A stretch of DNA of 13,045 bases from CAZDYP01 sp964509505. Lineage in GTDB: Bacteria > Chloroflexota > Anaerolineae > JACRMK01. The stretch's first letter is position 1; the number at the start of each line of letters is the position of its first letter. Under the pieces are notes generated by a model, which saw only the letters and a program-made list of their open reading frames with translations, ran no database searches and was not told the origin of the DNA. Below are positions 1 through 6,211 of the stretch, in pieces. Position numbers and translations under genes: made by a program. The DNA lies in contig CAZDYP010000156.1 of the NCBI GenBank assembly GCA_964509505.1, forward strand, positions 1 to 13,045, in the 5' to 3' direction.

Positions 1-894
1 AGGCAACGTCAGCAAATCTTCGAGCGGTAACAATTCACTGGGTATGAGCTCAGAGACCATACAACGCTTGAGGTAGCCTTGACACGCGTCGCACGTGTCC
101 ACACGATGGGACACGTCACCCTCGACTACGAAGTATCCCAACGTGCGGAAGTGGTCGTTGCTGCACCAGCCACAAGCGAGGTGGGGAAAGAACCAAGCCA
201 TGCCACAGGTTGCGCAGCGTAAATCGCGTGTCTGCTCTTGCTCGCGGAACTCGCTCAACATAGGCGGACCGCCGCACACAGGACACAGCGGACGCTTCCA
301 TGTATCGCCTGCGTTGACGACAATTTCAGCAAATGCCGTTGCGTACGCGTTCATCGTCGGACGGACTGCGAAGCGCGCCAGCGTGGATAGCAAAGTTGCA
401 TCCAGACGCGCTCGCTCTGCTAACACCGCCAATGTCGCTTGATTCCCCATTACGAGCTGTTCCAGCAACACCTCAAAATCGAGTTTGCCATTTTGCAACG
501 CCTCACGGATTTGCGCGGCTGCCAAGCGGCGCGATTCCATCGCATCGTGTGTTACAGGTTGCGTGTCGTCTCGTCTGAACAGCGACCAACGCGAGCGTTT
601 AGACTGACTCTTGTCACTTGCCCCGAAGCGCTCCGTCACCTCGCACAGTTTCAACAAGGTCGCTTTGATGGCATCGGCGTCGAAACCCAATGCTTCACCG
701 GCAAGGACGGGCTGCCCTCGTGCGAGCTTGGTTTTGATGTCATCCGCGCTCAGGGGCGGCAATTCGACCTCCACGTTGACATCAAGCAAGGCGTCAATGA
801 GCGCGCCATAAAACGCAGCAGCCTCGCTCAACTCGCCCACCTCGCGCAAACGCCGCTGCAACAGCAAACGAATTTCAGCAGGGTCTTTAATCAT
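1..894 (-). CDS. fdhE: FdhE, formate dehydrogenase accessory protein (3' end cut by window edge)
   Basis: FdhE is a cytoplasmic rubredoxin-like protein that binds the formate dehydrogenase catalytic subunit during maturation before Tat export. The frame is open from the ATG at 894 to base 1 (298 codons) without a stop, so the gene leaves the window. E. coli FdhE is about 309 residues, so only a short tail is missing. The N-terminal half is helical. The C-terminal part carries four CxxC pairs, C204/C207 (CPVCGGPP), C227/C230 (CATCG), C241/C244 (CGWC) and C268/C271 (CDACQGYLK), the paired zinc- or iron-ribbon layout typical of FdhE. The CDxCxGYLK motif is especially diagnostic. The start overlaps the stop of the upstream 95-residue gene by 8 nt, implying translational coupling. 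GGAAG lies about 10 nt before the ATG. Its presence supports a functional formate dehydrogenase next door. Confidence 0.9.
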   Translation of the reverse strand, partial: MIKDPAEIRLLLQRRLREVGELSEAAAFYGALIDALLDVNVEVELPPLSADDIKTKLARGQPVLAGEALGFDADAIKATLLKLCEVTERFGASDKSQSKRSRWSLFRRDDTQPVTHDAMESRRLAAAQIREALQNGKLDFEVLLEQLVMGNQATLAVLAERARLDATLLSTLARFAVRPTMNAYATAFAEIVVNAGDTWKRPLCPVCGGPPMLSEFREQEQTRDLRCATCGMAWFFPHLACGWCSNDHFRTLGYFVVEGDVSHRVDTCDACQGYLKRCMVSELIPSELLPLEDLLTLP

Positions 895-1174
895 TGCCGC
901 TCGCTTCCTTCCGCATCAGTTGGAACAGCTCCAACGCATTGCGCGCCTCCTCGCCGCCTTGCGCCATCAAGCGTCCAATCGCGTGGTTGAGATGATCAAG
1001 GAATTGATAAAGCATCGCCGTTTGCGCGGGGTCGAGCGTCAACCAGATGTTTTCTTGTTGCGCTGTTTGTAGCCATAACGCGAAGCGTTCCATCGTCTTA
1101 AACGCATCGTCAACTGTTTTATCGCCGCCCTTCTGGCGTCCCTTGATGCGTCCATCTTCAGCCAAATCAGGCAT
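887..1174 (-). CDS. Unrecognised 95-residue protein co-transcribed with fdhE
   Basis: I do not recognise the family. The product is a small, soluble, probably all-helical protein: a polar, basic first 30 residues (RIKGRQKGG) is followed by amphipathic stretches (TMERFALWLQTAQQ, LYQFLDHLNHAIGRLM, ALELFQLMRKE). There is no signal peptide, membrane segment or metal motif. I place the start at 1174, not at the in-frame ATG at 1225, because the latter lies inside the -10 element of the promoter at 1216-1244. GGAGGTG also sits 8 nt upstream of the 1174 ATG. The stop at 887-889 lies inside the start of fdhE (8-nt overlap), so the two form a bicistronic unit. Tight coupling suggests a role in formate dehydrogenase maturation, but that is only guilt by association. 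Confidence 0.75.
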   Translation of the reverse strand: MPDLAEDGRIKGRQKGGDKTVDDAFKTMERFALWLQTAQQENIWLTLDPAQTAMLYQFLDHLNHAIGRLMAQGGEEARNALELFQLMRKEASGND

Positions 1175-1215
1175 CGTGTCATCACCTCCACAAATCGTAA
1201 CCCTGTCTTTGCGCG

Positions 1216-1244
1216 ATTGTAGCATGTTCTAAAGTTCGCTTCAA
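1216..1244 (-). promoter_or_regulatory. Sigma70-type promoter for the small gene and fdhE
   Basis: On the minus strand, a -35 TTGAAG (1239-1244) is separated by exactly 17 bp from a -10 TACAAT (1216-1221). The -10 is preceded by TGC, giving an extended -10. Transcription would start near 1209, leaving a leader of about 35 nt with a GGAGGTG ribosome site before the ATG at 1174. This decides the start codon of the small gene and implies that fdhE is transcribed independently of the cysteine synthase family gene upstream. Confidence 0.6.
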
Positions 1245-1321
1245 TAACTCACCCACGTTACACGGGGCGTATGTTTTGAGGAACGCAACTGTTCATCAAC
1301 CACATAACGTACGCCCATCTT

Positions 1322-2287
1322 TCACAACCATAAGTCCGTGCTGAGATATTTCAACCCCGAATCGTTCAACAACACGGCAATCGTTTTTCCTGCGTGCATC
1401 GTCCGCAACAGTTGCAGCGCCGCCGCCGCATTCGCGCCCGACGAAAACCCCGCGAAGATGCCCTCCTCTTTTGCAAGACGACGTGATACCTCCATCACTT
1501 CCTCATCGGTCACTTGCAGATAGCCATCCACATGCTCAGACTTGACCAATGGCAAGTGTGCCATCGTATAGCCGCCACCTTGAATACGATGATTCGGATT
1601 CGTGATGGGCTTGCCTGCCAATATCGCCGCGCCCGCAGGCTCAACGATGTAACATTGAATCGTCGCATCATGTTCTTTGAGTGCGGCAGCACAGCCCACA
1701 AATGAGCCGCCCGTGCCGACAAAATCGCAGAACGCATCAATCGCTCCGCCCGCTTGCTTGATGAGCTCAGGTCCCGTGTGTAGGTAATGGGCGCGAGCGT
1801 TGCTTTGCAGACGAAATTGGTCAGCGCGAAACGCATTGCGTTCCTTCACTATACGTTGCGCTTCACGCTCGACCAGTTCTAAATCGCCGCCTGACACTTG
1901 CCCTGGTTGTGAATTGGGTAACTGATCCACCAGCACAACCTCCGCGCCCAACGCCCGCATCATGCGCGCGCGCTCCAGCGAGTTGCCCCTCGACATCACA
2001 GCGACAAAGGGATAGCCTTTGATGGCGCACACAATCGCGAGTCCCGTGCCTGTGTTGCCGCTCGTCAGCTCGACCACGGTCTGCCCTGCCTGCAACCAAC
2101 CGTGCGCTTCGGCGTCCTCGATGATTTGGCGCGCGATGCGGTCTTTCTTCGAGAAGCCGGGGTTGAGATATTCGAGCTTGGCAAGGATGCGCCCGTCCAA
2201 GCTGCGTGTGAGACGGCTCAATTCGACGAGTGGCGTTTCGCCAATCGCTTCAATGGCGGATGACAAAATGGTATCGGAACGAGACAT
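1322..2287 (-). CDS. PLP-dependent cysteine synthase / cystathionine beta-synthase family enzyme
   Basis: This is a fold-type II PLP enzyme of the CysK/CBS family, normally joining sulfide or homocysteine to an activated serine in the cytoplasm. With the start at 2287 it has 321 residues, the usual size for a CysK-like enzyme without CBS domains. Visible motifs are GETPLVEL near residue 16, the PLP-lysine block NPGFSKKDR (K48), the SGNTG substrate loop (76-80), the phosphate-binding GTGG, and a C-terminal NDSGLKYLS. I prefer 2287 over the upstream ATG at 2326 because that ATG lies in a candidate -10 element (2322-2327). Upstream an intrinsic terminator separates it from the rhodaneses; downstream is the fdhE unit. 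O-acetylserine sulfhydrylase is the simplest reading, but the exact donor and acceptor cannot be told from sequence alone. Confidence 0.88.
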   Translation of the reverse strand: MSRSDTILSSAIEAIGETPLVELSRLTRSLDGRILAKLEYLNPGFSKKDRIARQIIEDAEAHGWLQAGQTVVELTSGNTGTGLAIVCAIKGYPFVAVMSRGNSLERARMMRALGAEVVLVDQLPNSQPGQVSGGDLELVEREAQRIVKERNAFRADQFRLQSNARAHYLHTGPELIKQAGGAIDAFCDFVGTGGSFVGCAAALKEHDATIQCYIVEPAGAAILAGKPITNPNHRIQGGGYTMAHLPLVKSEHVDGYLQVTDEEVMEVSRRLAKEEGIFAGFSSGANAAAALQLLRTMHAGKTIAVLLNDSGLKYLSTDLWL

Positions 2288-2321
2288 GCGTGTTTGCCTT
2301 TCGAGTGAATGAGATGGCGCA

Positions 2322-2327
2322 ATCATA
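2322..2327 (-). promoter_or_regulatory. Candidate extended -10 element for the cysteine synthase family gene
   Basis: TATGAT on the minus strand, directly after the T-tract of the terminator at 2331-2366 and about 35 nt upstream of the preferred ATG at 2287. I see no good -35. It is offered because the gene otherwise has no promoter behind that terminator. Confidence 0.3.
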
Positions 2328-2330
2328 CCA

Positions 2331-2366
2331 TAAACAAAAAGCGCGTTCCTGTGGAGGAACGCGCTT
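2331..2366 (-). terminator. Intrinsic terminator after the rhodanese unit
   Basis: A perfect 12-bp hairpin (2339-2350 paired with 2355-2366, loop GTGG in the plus sense) is followed on the minus strand by TTTTTGTTTA (2340-2331). It sits 92 nt past the stop of the two-domain rhodanese and before the cysteine synthase family gene, so it ends the rhodanese transcript. Confidence 0.88.
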
Positions 2367-2457
2367 GCACAATGCGCTCACATTCCGCGTAACTCACATT
2401 GCTCCCACTACACTTCAGCAAGGTCGGGCCCACGCAGATTCAAGGATGCAAACAACC

Positions 2458-3320
2458 CTACTTCTCAATAGCCACATCGGACAGATTGCCCCACTCTGCC
2501 CATGAAAGGTCATACGCGCGCACGTTAGGGTAGCCAAGTAATTGTGTCAGAGTAAACCACATGTGCGTGGAGAGTCCACCGCGCACGCAGTAGGTGATGA
2601 TGTTTTTGTCTGCGGTAGCTCCCTTCTCAGAAAAAAGCAAGCGCAACTCTTCAACGGACTTGAACGTACCGTCGCTGTTTGTGGTGGGAGTCTGCCAGCC
2701 CTGAAATTTTCCTTCCGCGTCCATCATGCGTTCCGCAGGGACATTAACTGCCGTGGGAATATGCCCACCACGTTGCATGCCCGCCATATTTTCGCCTGTG
2801 TACATATCAACAGGGCGAGCATCTATCAACCTGTAGTCTGCTTGCCCGATTGCGCCAGTAATGAAATCCTTGTTGGCACGCAGGCTCAAGTTCGGCGTTT
2901 GAGCGACATAGTGTGTGGGCTGCATGATAGGTCGTTTAGTGCTCAAGGCGCGGTTTTCTGCTAGCCACTTTTGTCGGCCGCCGTCGAGCAGACGCACATC
3001 TGCATGGCCGTAGATTTTCATAACCCCAAACGCCATCGCAGCAACCAGATTGCTGAGACCACCATAAATGACAACTATATGGTCGTTTGCCATGCCCGCT
3101 TGCGACAACATGTTTCAATTTGCGCTTTGTTGGGAATATCACGACTATCCGCTCGTTGTAAATCTGCGAATCCCCAACCTGCGACCGCGCCGGGAATATG
3201 GCCTGCTGCGTACTCTGACGCATCCCAGCCGACTTCCAGTAGCCGGAGATTAGAGTCATTCAGATGATCAGCAACCCTTTGAGTGCTCACGAGAACTTCG
3301 GGATGAGCGTAACTGGACAT
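2458..3320 (-). pseudogene. Two-domain rhodanese (thiosulfate/3-mercaptopyruvate sulfurtransferase family), broken by a one-base frameshift
   Basis: Rhodaneses carry a persulfide on an active-site cysteine and pass sulfur to an acceptor. The first reading frame runs from the ATG at 3320 (MSSYAHPEVLVSTQ, later GWDASEYAAGHIPGAV) to a TAG at 3075. The second frame holds the rest, from about 3111 to the TAG at 2458: the linker part of the N-domain (VVIYGGLSNLVAAMAFG), the second domain start (RLIDARPVDMYTGE, GGHIPTAVNVP) and the active-site loop YCVRGGLSTH. Adding one base near 3113-3115, a run of three A on the coding strand, joins the frames into about 287 residues, the normal family length. 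The catalytic Cys is intact, so a recent mutation or an assembly or sequencing error is more likely than long decay. GAAAGGAAA precedes the start. It follows the single-domain rhodanese by 67 nt. Confidence 0.85.
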
Positions 3321-3348
3321 GAGATTTTCCTTTCGTCATCAAAGATAT

Positions 3349-3371
3349 AGCCAGACCTGACAGGTCTGGCT
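3349..3371. repeat. Perfect 10-bp-stem palindrome between the two rhodanese genes
   Basis: AGCCAGACCT (3349-3358) and AGGTCTGGCT (3362-3371) are perfect reverse complements around the three-base loop GAC. There is no good T-tract on the minus strand (ATATCTTTG follows), so it is more likely a dispersed palindrome or an mRNA stability or attenuation hairpin than an efficient terminator. Confidence 0.7.
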
Positions 3372-3387
3372 GTCTATTGCCCATTGA

Positions 3388-3792
3388 CTATGCCTCACCC
3401 AGCGGCTTGGTTGGGAGCCCCGCATCCTTCCAGGCTTGCACGCCCCCATTCAGGATGGTGACATTGGTGAAACCCATATCTTTGAGGAGCTTGCCTCCCA
3501 GCGCTCCCATCGGACCGAGAATGCAGGTCGTGATGATGGGCCGTGAACGATCGGCAAGCTGCGGCTCGCGCCAATCTGCTGGCACCTCATTATCCGCTTT
3601 GTAGGTTAAGCTGCCCAAGGAAATATTGATGGCTCCAGGAACAGTGCCCGTCTCGGCAATGTCGGCGGCATCCCGCACATCAATCACCAAAGTCCTCGGG
3701 TCTTGCTGCATTTGTTGACGAACATCGGTGGGAGTAACCGTTGGCACTACTGCCATCGCCTCGGCTACCATTTGGTTGAAGGTCTTTGCCAT
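3388..3792 (-). CDS. Single-domain rhodanese-like protein
   Basis: A 134-residue cytoplasmic rhodanese-domain protein, probably a sulfur (persulfide) carrier. After a short N-terminal helix the rhodanese fold runs from about residue 18 to the end. It shows LVIDVRDAADIAETGTVPGA (35-54), the candidate active-site loop TTCILGPMGA with C90, and a closing NGGVQAWKDAG motif. In most active rhodaneses the six-residue loop is CxxGxR or CxxGxT; here Met replaces the usual Arg or Thr, which may alter anion binding and substrate choice. The start is fixed by AAAGGAGAG 7 nt upstream. It is the first full gene after the promoter at 3947-3975 and is followed by the two-domain rhodanese. Confidence 0.88.
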   Translation of the reverse strand: MAKTFNQMVAEAMAVVPTVTPTDVRQQMQQDPRTLVIDVRDAADIAETGTVPGAINISLGSLTYKADNEVPADWREPQLADRSRPIITTCILGPMGALGGKLLKDMGFTNVTILNGGVQAWKDAGLPTKPLGEA

Positions 3793-3834
3793 AACTGTGC
3801 TCTCCTTTCAAAGTTGGGGGTGAATGTCTATTTC

Positions 3835-3936
3835 TCAGTTTTGGTGAATCACCATGATGGTTGTTGAATATACGGTGACGAGCCGCCCAACATCAGGGTC
3901 AGTTTTGCTTAGTTCATAGAGACCTCCTTTCGCCAT
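3835..3936 (-). CDS. Candidate 33-residue leader peptide or small protein upstream of the rhodanese
   Basis: ATG at 3936 opens a 33-codon frame (begins MAKGGLYELSKTDPDVG) ending in TGA at 3835-3837. GGAG lies 6 nt upstream of the ATG, but the predicted transcription start from the promoter at 3947-3975 falls only a few bases before the ATG, so translation could be nearly leaderless. Its codons 3-5 form a strong Shine-Dalgarno (AAAGGAGGT) for a second ATG at 3917 that is followed at once by AAC and TAA, a two-codon frame. The product is not recognised. It may be a leader peptide, a remnant of a longer gene, or chance. Confidence 0.35.
   Translation of the reverse strand: MAKGGLYELSKTDPDVGRLVTVYSTTIMVIHQN
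3842..3861. promoter_or_regulatory. Two overlapping short palindromes in the rhodanese leader
   Basis: TGGTGA-A-TCACCA (3842-3854) and ACCAT-G-ATGGT (3851-3861) are both perfect and share four bases. They lie about 50 nt before the rhodanese start and could be an operator or alternative hairpins. No regulator can be named. Confidence 0.3.
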
Positions 3937-3946
3937 TAGATGCTCC

Positions 3947-3975
3947 ATTCTACGCAGCGGGTATCGGTTTGTCTA
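3947..3975 (-). promoter_or_regulatory. Sigma70-type promoter for the rhodanese unit
   Basis: On the minus strand -35 TAGACA (3970-3975) and -10 TAGAAT (3947-3952) are separated by 17 bp, each one or two bases from consensus. The expected transcription start is near 3940, just downstream of the strong terminator at 4033-4069. The rhodanese unit is therefore transcribed separately from the formate dehydrogenase operon. Confidence 0.55.
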
Positions 3976-4032
3976 TACATCTTTCGATATATTTTTCAAT
4001 CACTACCTTTACCCGCCATTGCATAGGCGATT

Positions 4033-4069
4033 AAAAAAGGGGGCCGCGCAACTCCGTTGCGCGGCCCCC
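4033..4069 (-). terminator. Strong intrinsic terminator of the formate dehydrogenase operon
   Basis: A perfect 14-bp, very GC-rich stem (4039-4052 with 4056-4069, loop TCC in the plus sense) is followed on the minus strand by TTTTTT (4038-4033). On the plus strand it is followed by TCCGTTTTT, so it may work in both directions. It lies 214 nt past the nrfD stop. Confidence 0.9.
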
Positions 4070-4095
4070 TCCGTTTTTGCCAATCATTCGCACTA

Positions 4096-4161
4096 TCAAT
4101 TGTTCACTGTAACCATTTTACTACCTTCGCTCTTCACACGAATATCGTCAAGCACCGTCAT
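4096..4161 (-). CDS. Candidate leaderless 21-residue ORF before the operon terminator
   Basis: ATG at 4161 opens a 21-codon frame (begins MTVLDDIRVKSEGSK) ending in TGA at 4096-4098, 27 nt before the terminator stem. Eight bases upstream of the ATG is TATAAT (4170-4175) preceded by TGC, an extended -10, so a transcript from it would start one or two bases before the ATG and end about 130 nt later at the terminator. No -35 is evident and the peptide is not recognised. It could equally be part of the 3' untranslated region of the operon. Confidence 0.25.
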   Translation of the reverse strand: MTVLDDIRVKSEGSKMVTVNN

Positions 4162-4169
4162 TGGCTGAA

Positions 4170-4175
4170 ATTATA
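4170..4175 (-). promoter_or_regulatory. Extended -10 element (TGC-TATAAT)
   Basis: A perfect TATAAT on the minus strand, with TG one base upstream, in the stretch between nrfD and the terminator. A second TATAAT lies at 4214-4219 without the TG. Neither has a good -35. Confidence 0.3.
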
Positions 4176-4223
4176 GCACAATATTCCCCACCTCTCGCCA
4201 AACACACAGCCGAATTATAGGCA

Positions 4224-4250
4224 TCGGGGCGCACACCCTCTGTGCCCCGA
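4224..4250 (-). other. Hairpin downstream of nrfD
   Basis: TCGGGG (4224-4229) pairs with CCCCGA (4245-4250), and after a two-base bulge CACA (4232-4235) pairs with TGTG (4241-4244) around a five-base loop. There is no T-tract. It may protect the 3' end of the operon mRNA. Confidence 0.45.
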
Positions 4251-4256
4251 CCAAAC

Positions 4257-4288
4257 GACTATGTGACTAAGCGACTATCCGACTAGCT
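4257..4288. repeat. Four-unit octamer repeat (GACTANNN) at the nrfD stop
   Basis: Four consecutive 8-bp units, GACTATGT, GACTAAGC, GACTATCC and GACTAGCT, run from 4257 to 4288. The last unit contains the nrfD stop codon (4283-4285). Confidence 0.75.
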
Positions 4289-5212
4289 CTGCTGCACCAT
4301 CACCACCATATACCGCATGATGAACCCGGCGACGAGAATGAGCAACGCGGTCAGCACTGCGAGGTTGCGCGGCAGATGCCCTTGCCCGAAGCTCGTGCGA
4401 ACCTGCAACGCGAGCGGAATAACGATGCCCAAGAACACGAACAACCAGAACAGCGCCACGAACAAGCCACCCGTCATCAGCAACACCTGCGCCATCAGCG
4501 GCGCCGTCGCCAGGAAGATGATGAGGATGGCGAGCTCGATGAGCATAGCGGCGTTGTCCATACGCGCGAGGCGTGTTGCCGCTTCTTCGTCATCCTTGCG
4601 ATTACGGATTGCCATGATGAGGCCAATGGTCGCCGCGCCCGTCGAAGCGGCTGACGCGATGAATAACGCGCCCAACCACGTCCCTTCGCCCCACAGCGGT
4701 TGCGCCGTCACGTTCATCAGCACGCCCGTGTAGCCTGCGACGAAGAAACCGAAGAAGCAACCCGCCAGCGCATACAGCTTGCGCGGCACCGCGCTGTAAA
4801 ACGCTTTGAGCGGCGCAACCGTCAATCGTCCTTCTTCAACCCATACGTCGAGAATCGAAAGCAAATTGAAGAAGCCGAAGCCGGCGAGCGCCCACCCACC
4901 GATGTTCATCGGCGAGATGAATTTGAGGTTGAACGCGAACCGCGACCAATTCTCGGACAAGGTGTTCACCCACCACTCGTTGACCATGATGTGCCAGAAG
5001 CGGGTCGGGTTGCCAAGGTCAACAATCAGCAGCAGCGCGCAGATGAGGATGAGCGGGAACGCCAGATAGTAACCGACCTTCGCCATCGGCCGATCTTCGG
5101 GGCCGCCGAAAATCTCCGCCAACGTCGCCGTGAAGTACGCGCCCGCCGCAATGCCGCCGAGGAAGAAATACAGGATGACATACCAACCCCAGTCAAATTC
5201 TTGTAATTGCAT
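4283..5212 (-). CDS. nrfD: NrfD/PsrC-family membrane subunit of the formate dehydrogenase complex
   Basis: A 309-residue integral membrane protein of the NrfD/PsrC (polysulfide reductase membrane subunit) family, which exchanges electrons between an iron-sulfur subunit and the quinone pool. About eight hydrophobic helices are visible, beginning with WGWYVILYFFLGGIAAGAYF near the N-terminus and ending with AVLTALLILVAGFIMRYMVV. The length and the opening FLGGIAAGAYF are typical. It follows the catalytic and four-cluster subunits, so it replaces the cytochrome b subunit (FdnI) used by E. coli formate dehydrogenase N. With no heme subunit visible here, quinone reduction would pass directly from the ferredoxin subunit. 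GAGGGGG precedes the ATG. The 171-nt gap from the ferredoxin gene is long for an operon and holds a composite inverted repeat. Confidence 0.92.
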   Translation of the reverse strand: MQLQEFDWGWYVILYFFLGGIAAGAYFTATLAEIFGGPEDRPMAKVGYYLAFPLILICALLLIVDLGNPTRFWHIMVNEWWVNTLSENWSRFAFNLKFISPMNIGGWALAGFGFFNLLSILDVWVEEGRLTVAPLKAFYSAVPRKLYALAGCFFGFFVAGYTGVLMNVTAQPLWGEGTWLGALFIASAASTGAATIGLIMAIRNRKDDEEAATRLARMDNAAMLIELAILIIFLATAPLMAQVLLMTGGLFVALFWLFVFLGIVIPLALQVRTSFGQGHLPRNLAVLTALLILVAGFIMRYMVVMVQQS

Positions 5213-5223
5213 GTAACCCCCTC

Positions 5224-5248
5224 AGGATGAATATCCTCTTCAGAGGAT
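5224..5248 (-). promoter_or_regulatory. Two mutually exclusive hairpins just upstream of the nrfD ribosome site
   Basis: ATCCTC (5233-5238) can pair with GAGGAT (5243-5248), loop TTCA in the plus sense. Alternatively the ATCCT within it (5233-5237) can pair with AGGAT (5224-5228), loop GAAT. The inner arm is shared, so only one stem can form, and the second reaches almost to the GAGGGGG ribosome site. This may tune nrfD translation. Confidence 0.35.
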
Positions 5249-5251
5249 TTC

Positions 5252-5377
5252 AACACTAAGACACAAAGGAGGCACTAAACAATCGTGTTGTAAGTCGGAT
5301 TGCCAATCTGACCTACGTCCTACTAGACACAATGTTTACTTCTTTGTGTCTTTGTGCTTTCTTAGTGTCTTAGTGTT
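5252..5377. repeat. Composite inverted-repeat element between the ferredoxin gene and nrfD
   Basis: The 13-bp sequence AACACTAAGACAC (5252-5264) recurs perfectly inverted at 5365-5377. The right side contains further CACTAAGA- and CACAAAGA-like units with a period near 8 bp (5341-5377, read on the minus strand). Between the arms is an imperfect 27-bp palindrome (5290-5316) with 12-base arms. The layout resembles a small non-coding mobile or REP-like element; no target duplication is evident. Confidence 0.65.
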
Positions 5378-5383
5378 AAGTCA

Positions 5384-6211
5384 TTACATCGCTTGTTTCT
5401 CCGCTGCTTTCTGACCACGCTTGCGGAAGTTTAGCAATGCTGCGAAGCCCGTTACAACAGCTGCAGCAATGGCGAGACCTGATGACAGCGCCAAGCGTTT
5501 CTGTGGCAACACAGGTTTATCGGGCTGCCCATAGACCGAAGGCTTGTCCATCAACAGATAGAAGACATTGAGGCCACTGAGATCGCCGTTGGGATCTGCG
5601 CCATACAATTGCGCTTTGTCTTGCCCCGCCGCCTTCAATGCCGCCAAGCGCGCTGATGCTTTTGCGCGCAACGCGCTGACTTCACCGAACTCAATCGAAC
5701 CCGTGGGACACGCCTTCGCGCAAGCTGTGGTGAGTCCTGCGTGGATGCGATCATCGCATAGCGTACACTTATGCACTGTCTTCGTGATGTTGCTATAGCT
5801 GATGACGCCGAAGGGACACGCGGTTACGCAGTAGCGACAACCGATGCAGACATGCTGCTTGATGATGACGTTGCCCATATCGGTGCGCTCAATCGCGTTG
5901 ACAGGACACGCTTCCAGGCAACCCGCTTCGTTGCAATGCTTACACGAGTCGGACATGAACAACCAACGCGCTGTCTTACGATCGGCTGTGAAGTCCTCGA
6001 TGAAGCGCACGCGCCGCCAATCGGTTGCGCTTAAGTCGCCCGTGTTGTCATACGAGTTACCGGTGAAGTTGACAGCCACCATCACACCCGTTTTCGCATC
6101 CTTCGTGAAATGATGCGGGTCGGCGTCTAATTGATTCCACTCTTTGCACGCCACCTGACAGGCTTTGCAACCTGTACAGATGGAGGTGTCAACAAACATT
6201 CCCTTAGCCAT
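5384..6211 (-). CDS. fdnH: Formate dehydrogenase beta subunit, four [4Fe-4S] ferredoxin-like protein
   Basis: The electron-transfer subunit that carries electrons from the catalytic subunit to the membrane subunit. It has 275 residues (E. coli FdnH has 294). Four cysteine groups are visible in order: CTGCKACQVACKEW near the N-terminus, CKHCNEAGCLEACP, CIGCRYCVTACPFG, and CTLCDDRIHAGLTTACAKACP. A single C-terminal transmembrane helix (LALSSGLAIAAAVVTGFAALL) precedes basic residues, as in the FdnH type. I set the start at 6211, not at the in-frame upstream ATG at 6364, because the 6211 ATG has AGGAGGT immediately upstream and overlaps the stop of the catalytic gene by one base (TAATG). The extra 51 residues of the longer form would lie wholly inside the previous gene. 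The subunit has no Tat signal and would be exported together with the catalytic subunit. Confidence 0.95.
   Translation of the reverse strand: MAKGMFVDTSICTGCKACQVACKEWNQLDADPHHFTKDAKTGVMVAVNFTGNSYDNTGDLSATDWRRVRFIEDFTADRKTARWLFMSDSCKHCNEAGCLEACPVNAIERTDMGNVIIKQHVCIGCRYCVTACPFGVISYSNITKTVHKCTLCDDRIHAGLTTACAKACPTGSIEFGEVSALRAKASARLAALKAAGQDKAQLYGADPNGDLSGLNVFYLLMDKPSVYGQPDKPVLPQKRLALSSGLAIAAAVVTGFAALLNFRKRGQKAAEKQAM

Noticed and set aside
2936..3259. 107-codon minus-strand ORF across the rhodanese frameshift
   Set aside because: It is a third frame with no rhodanese motifs. The family motifs lie in the two other frames.
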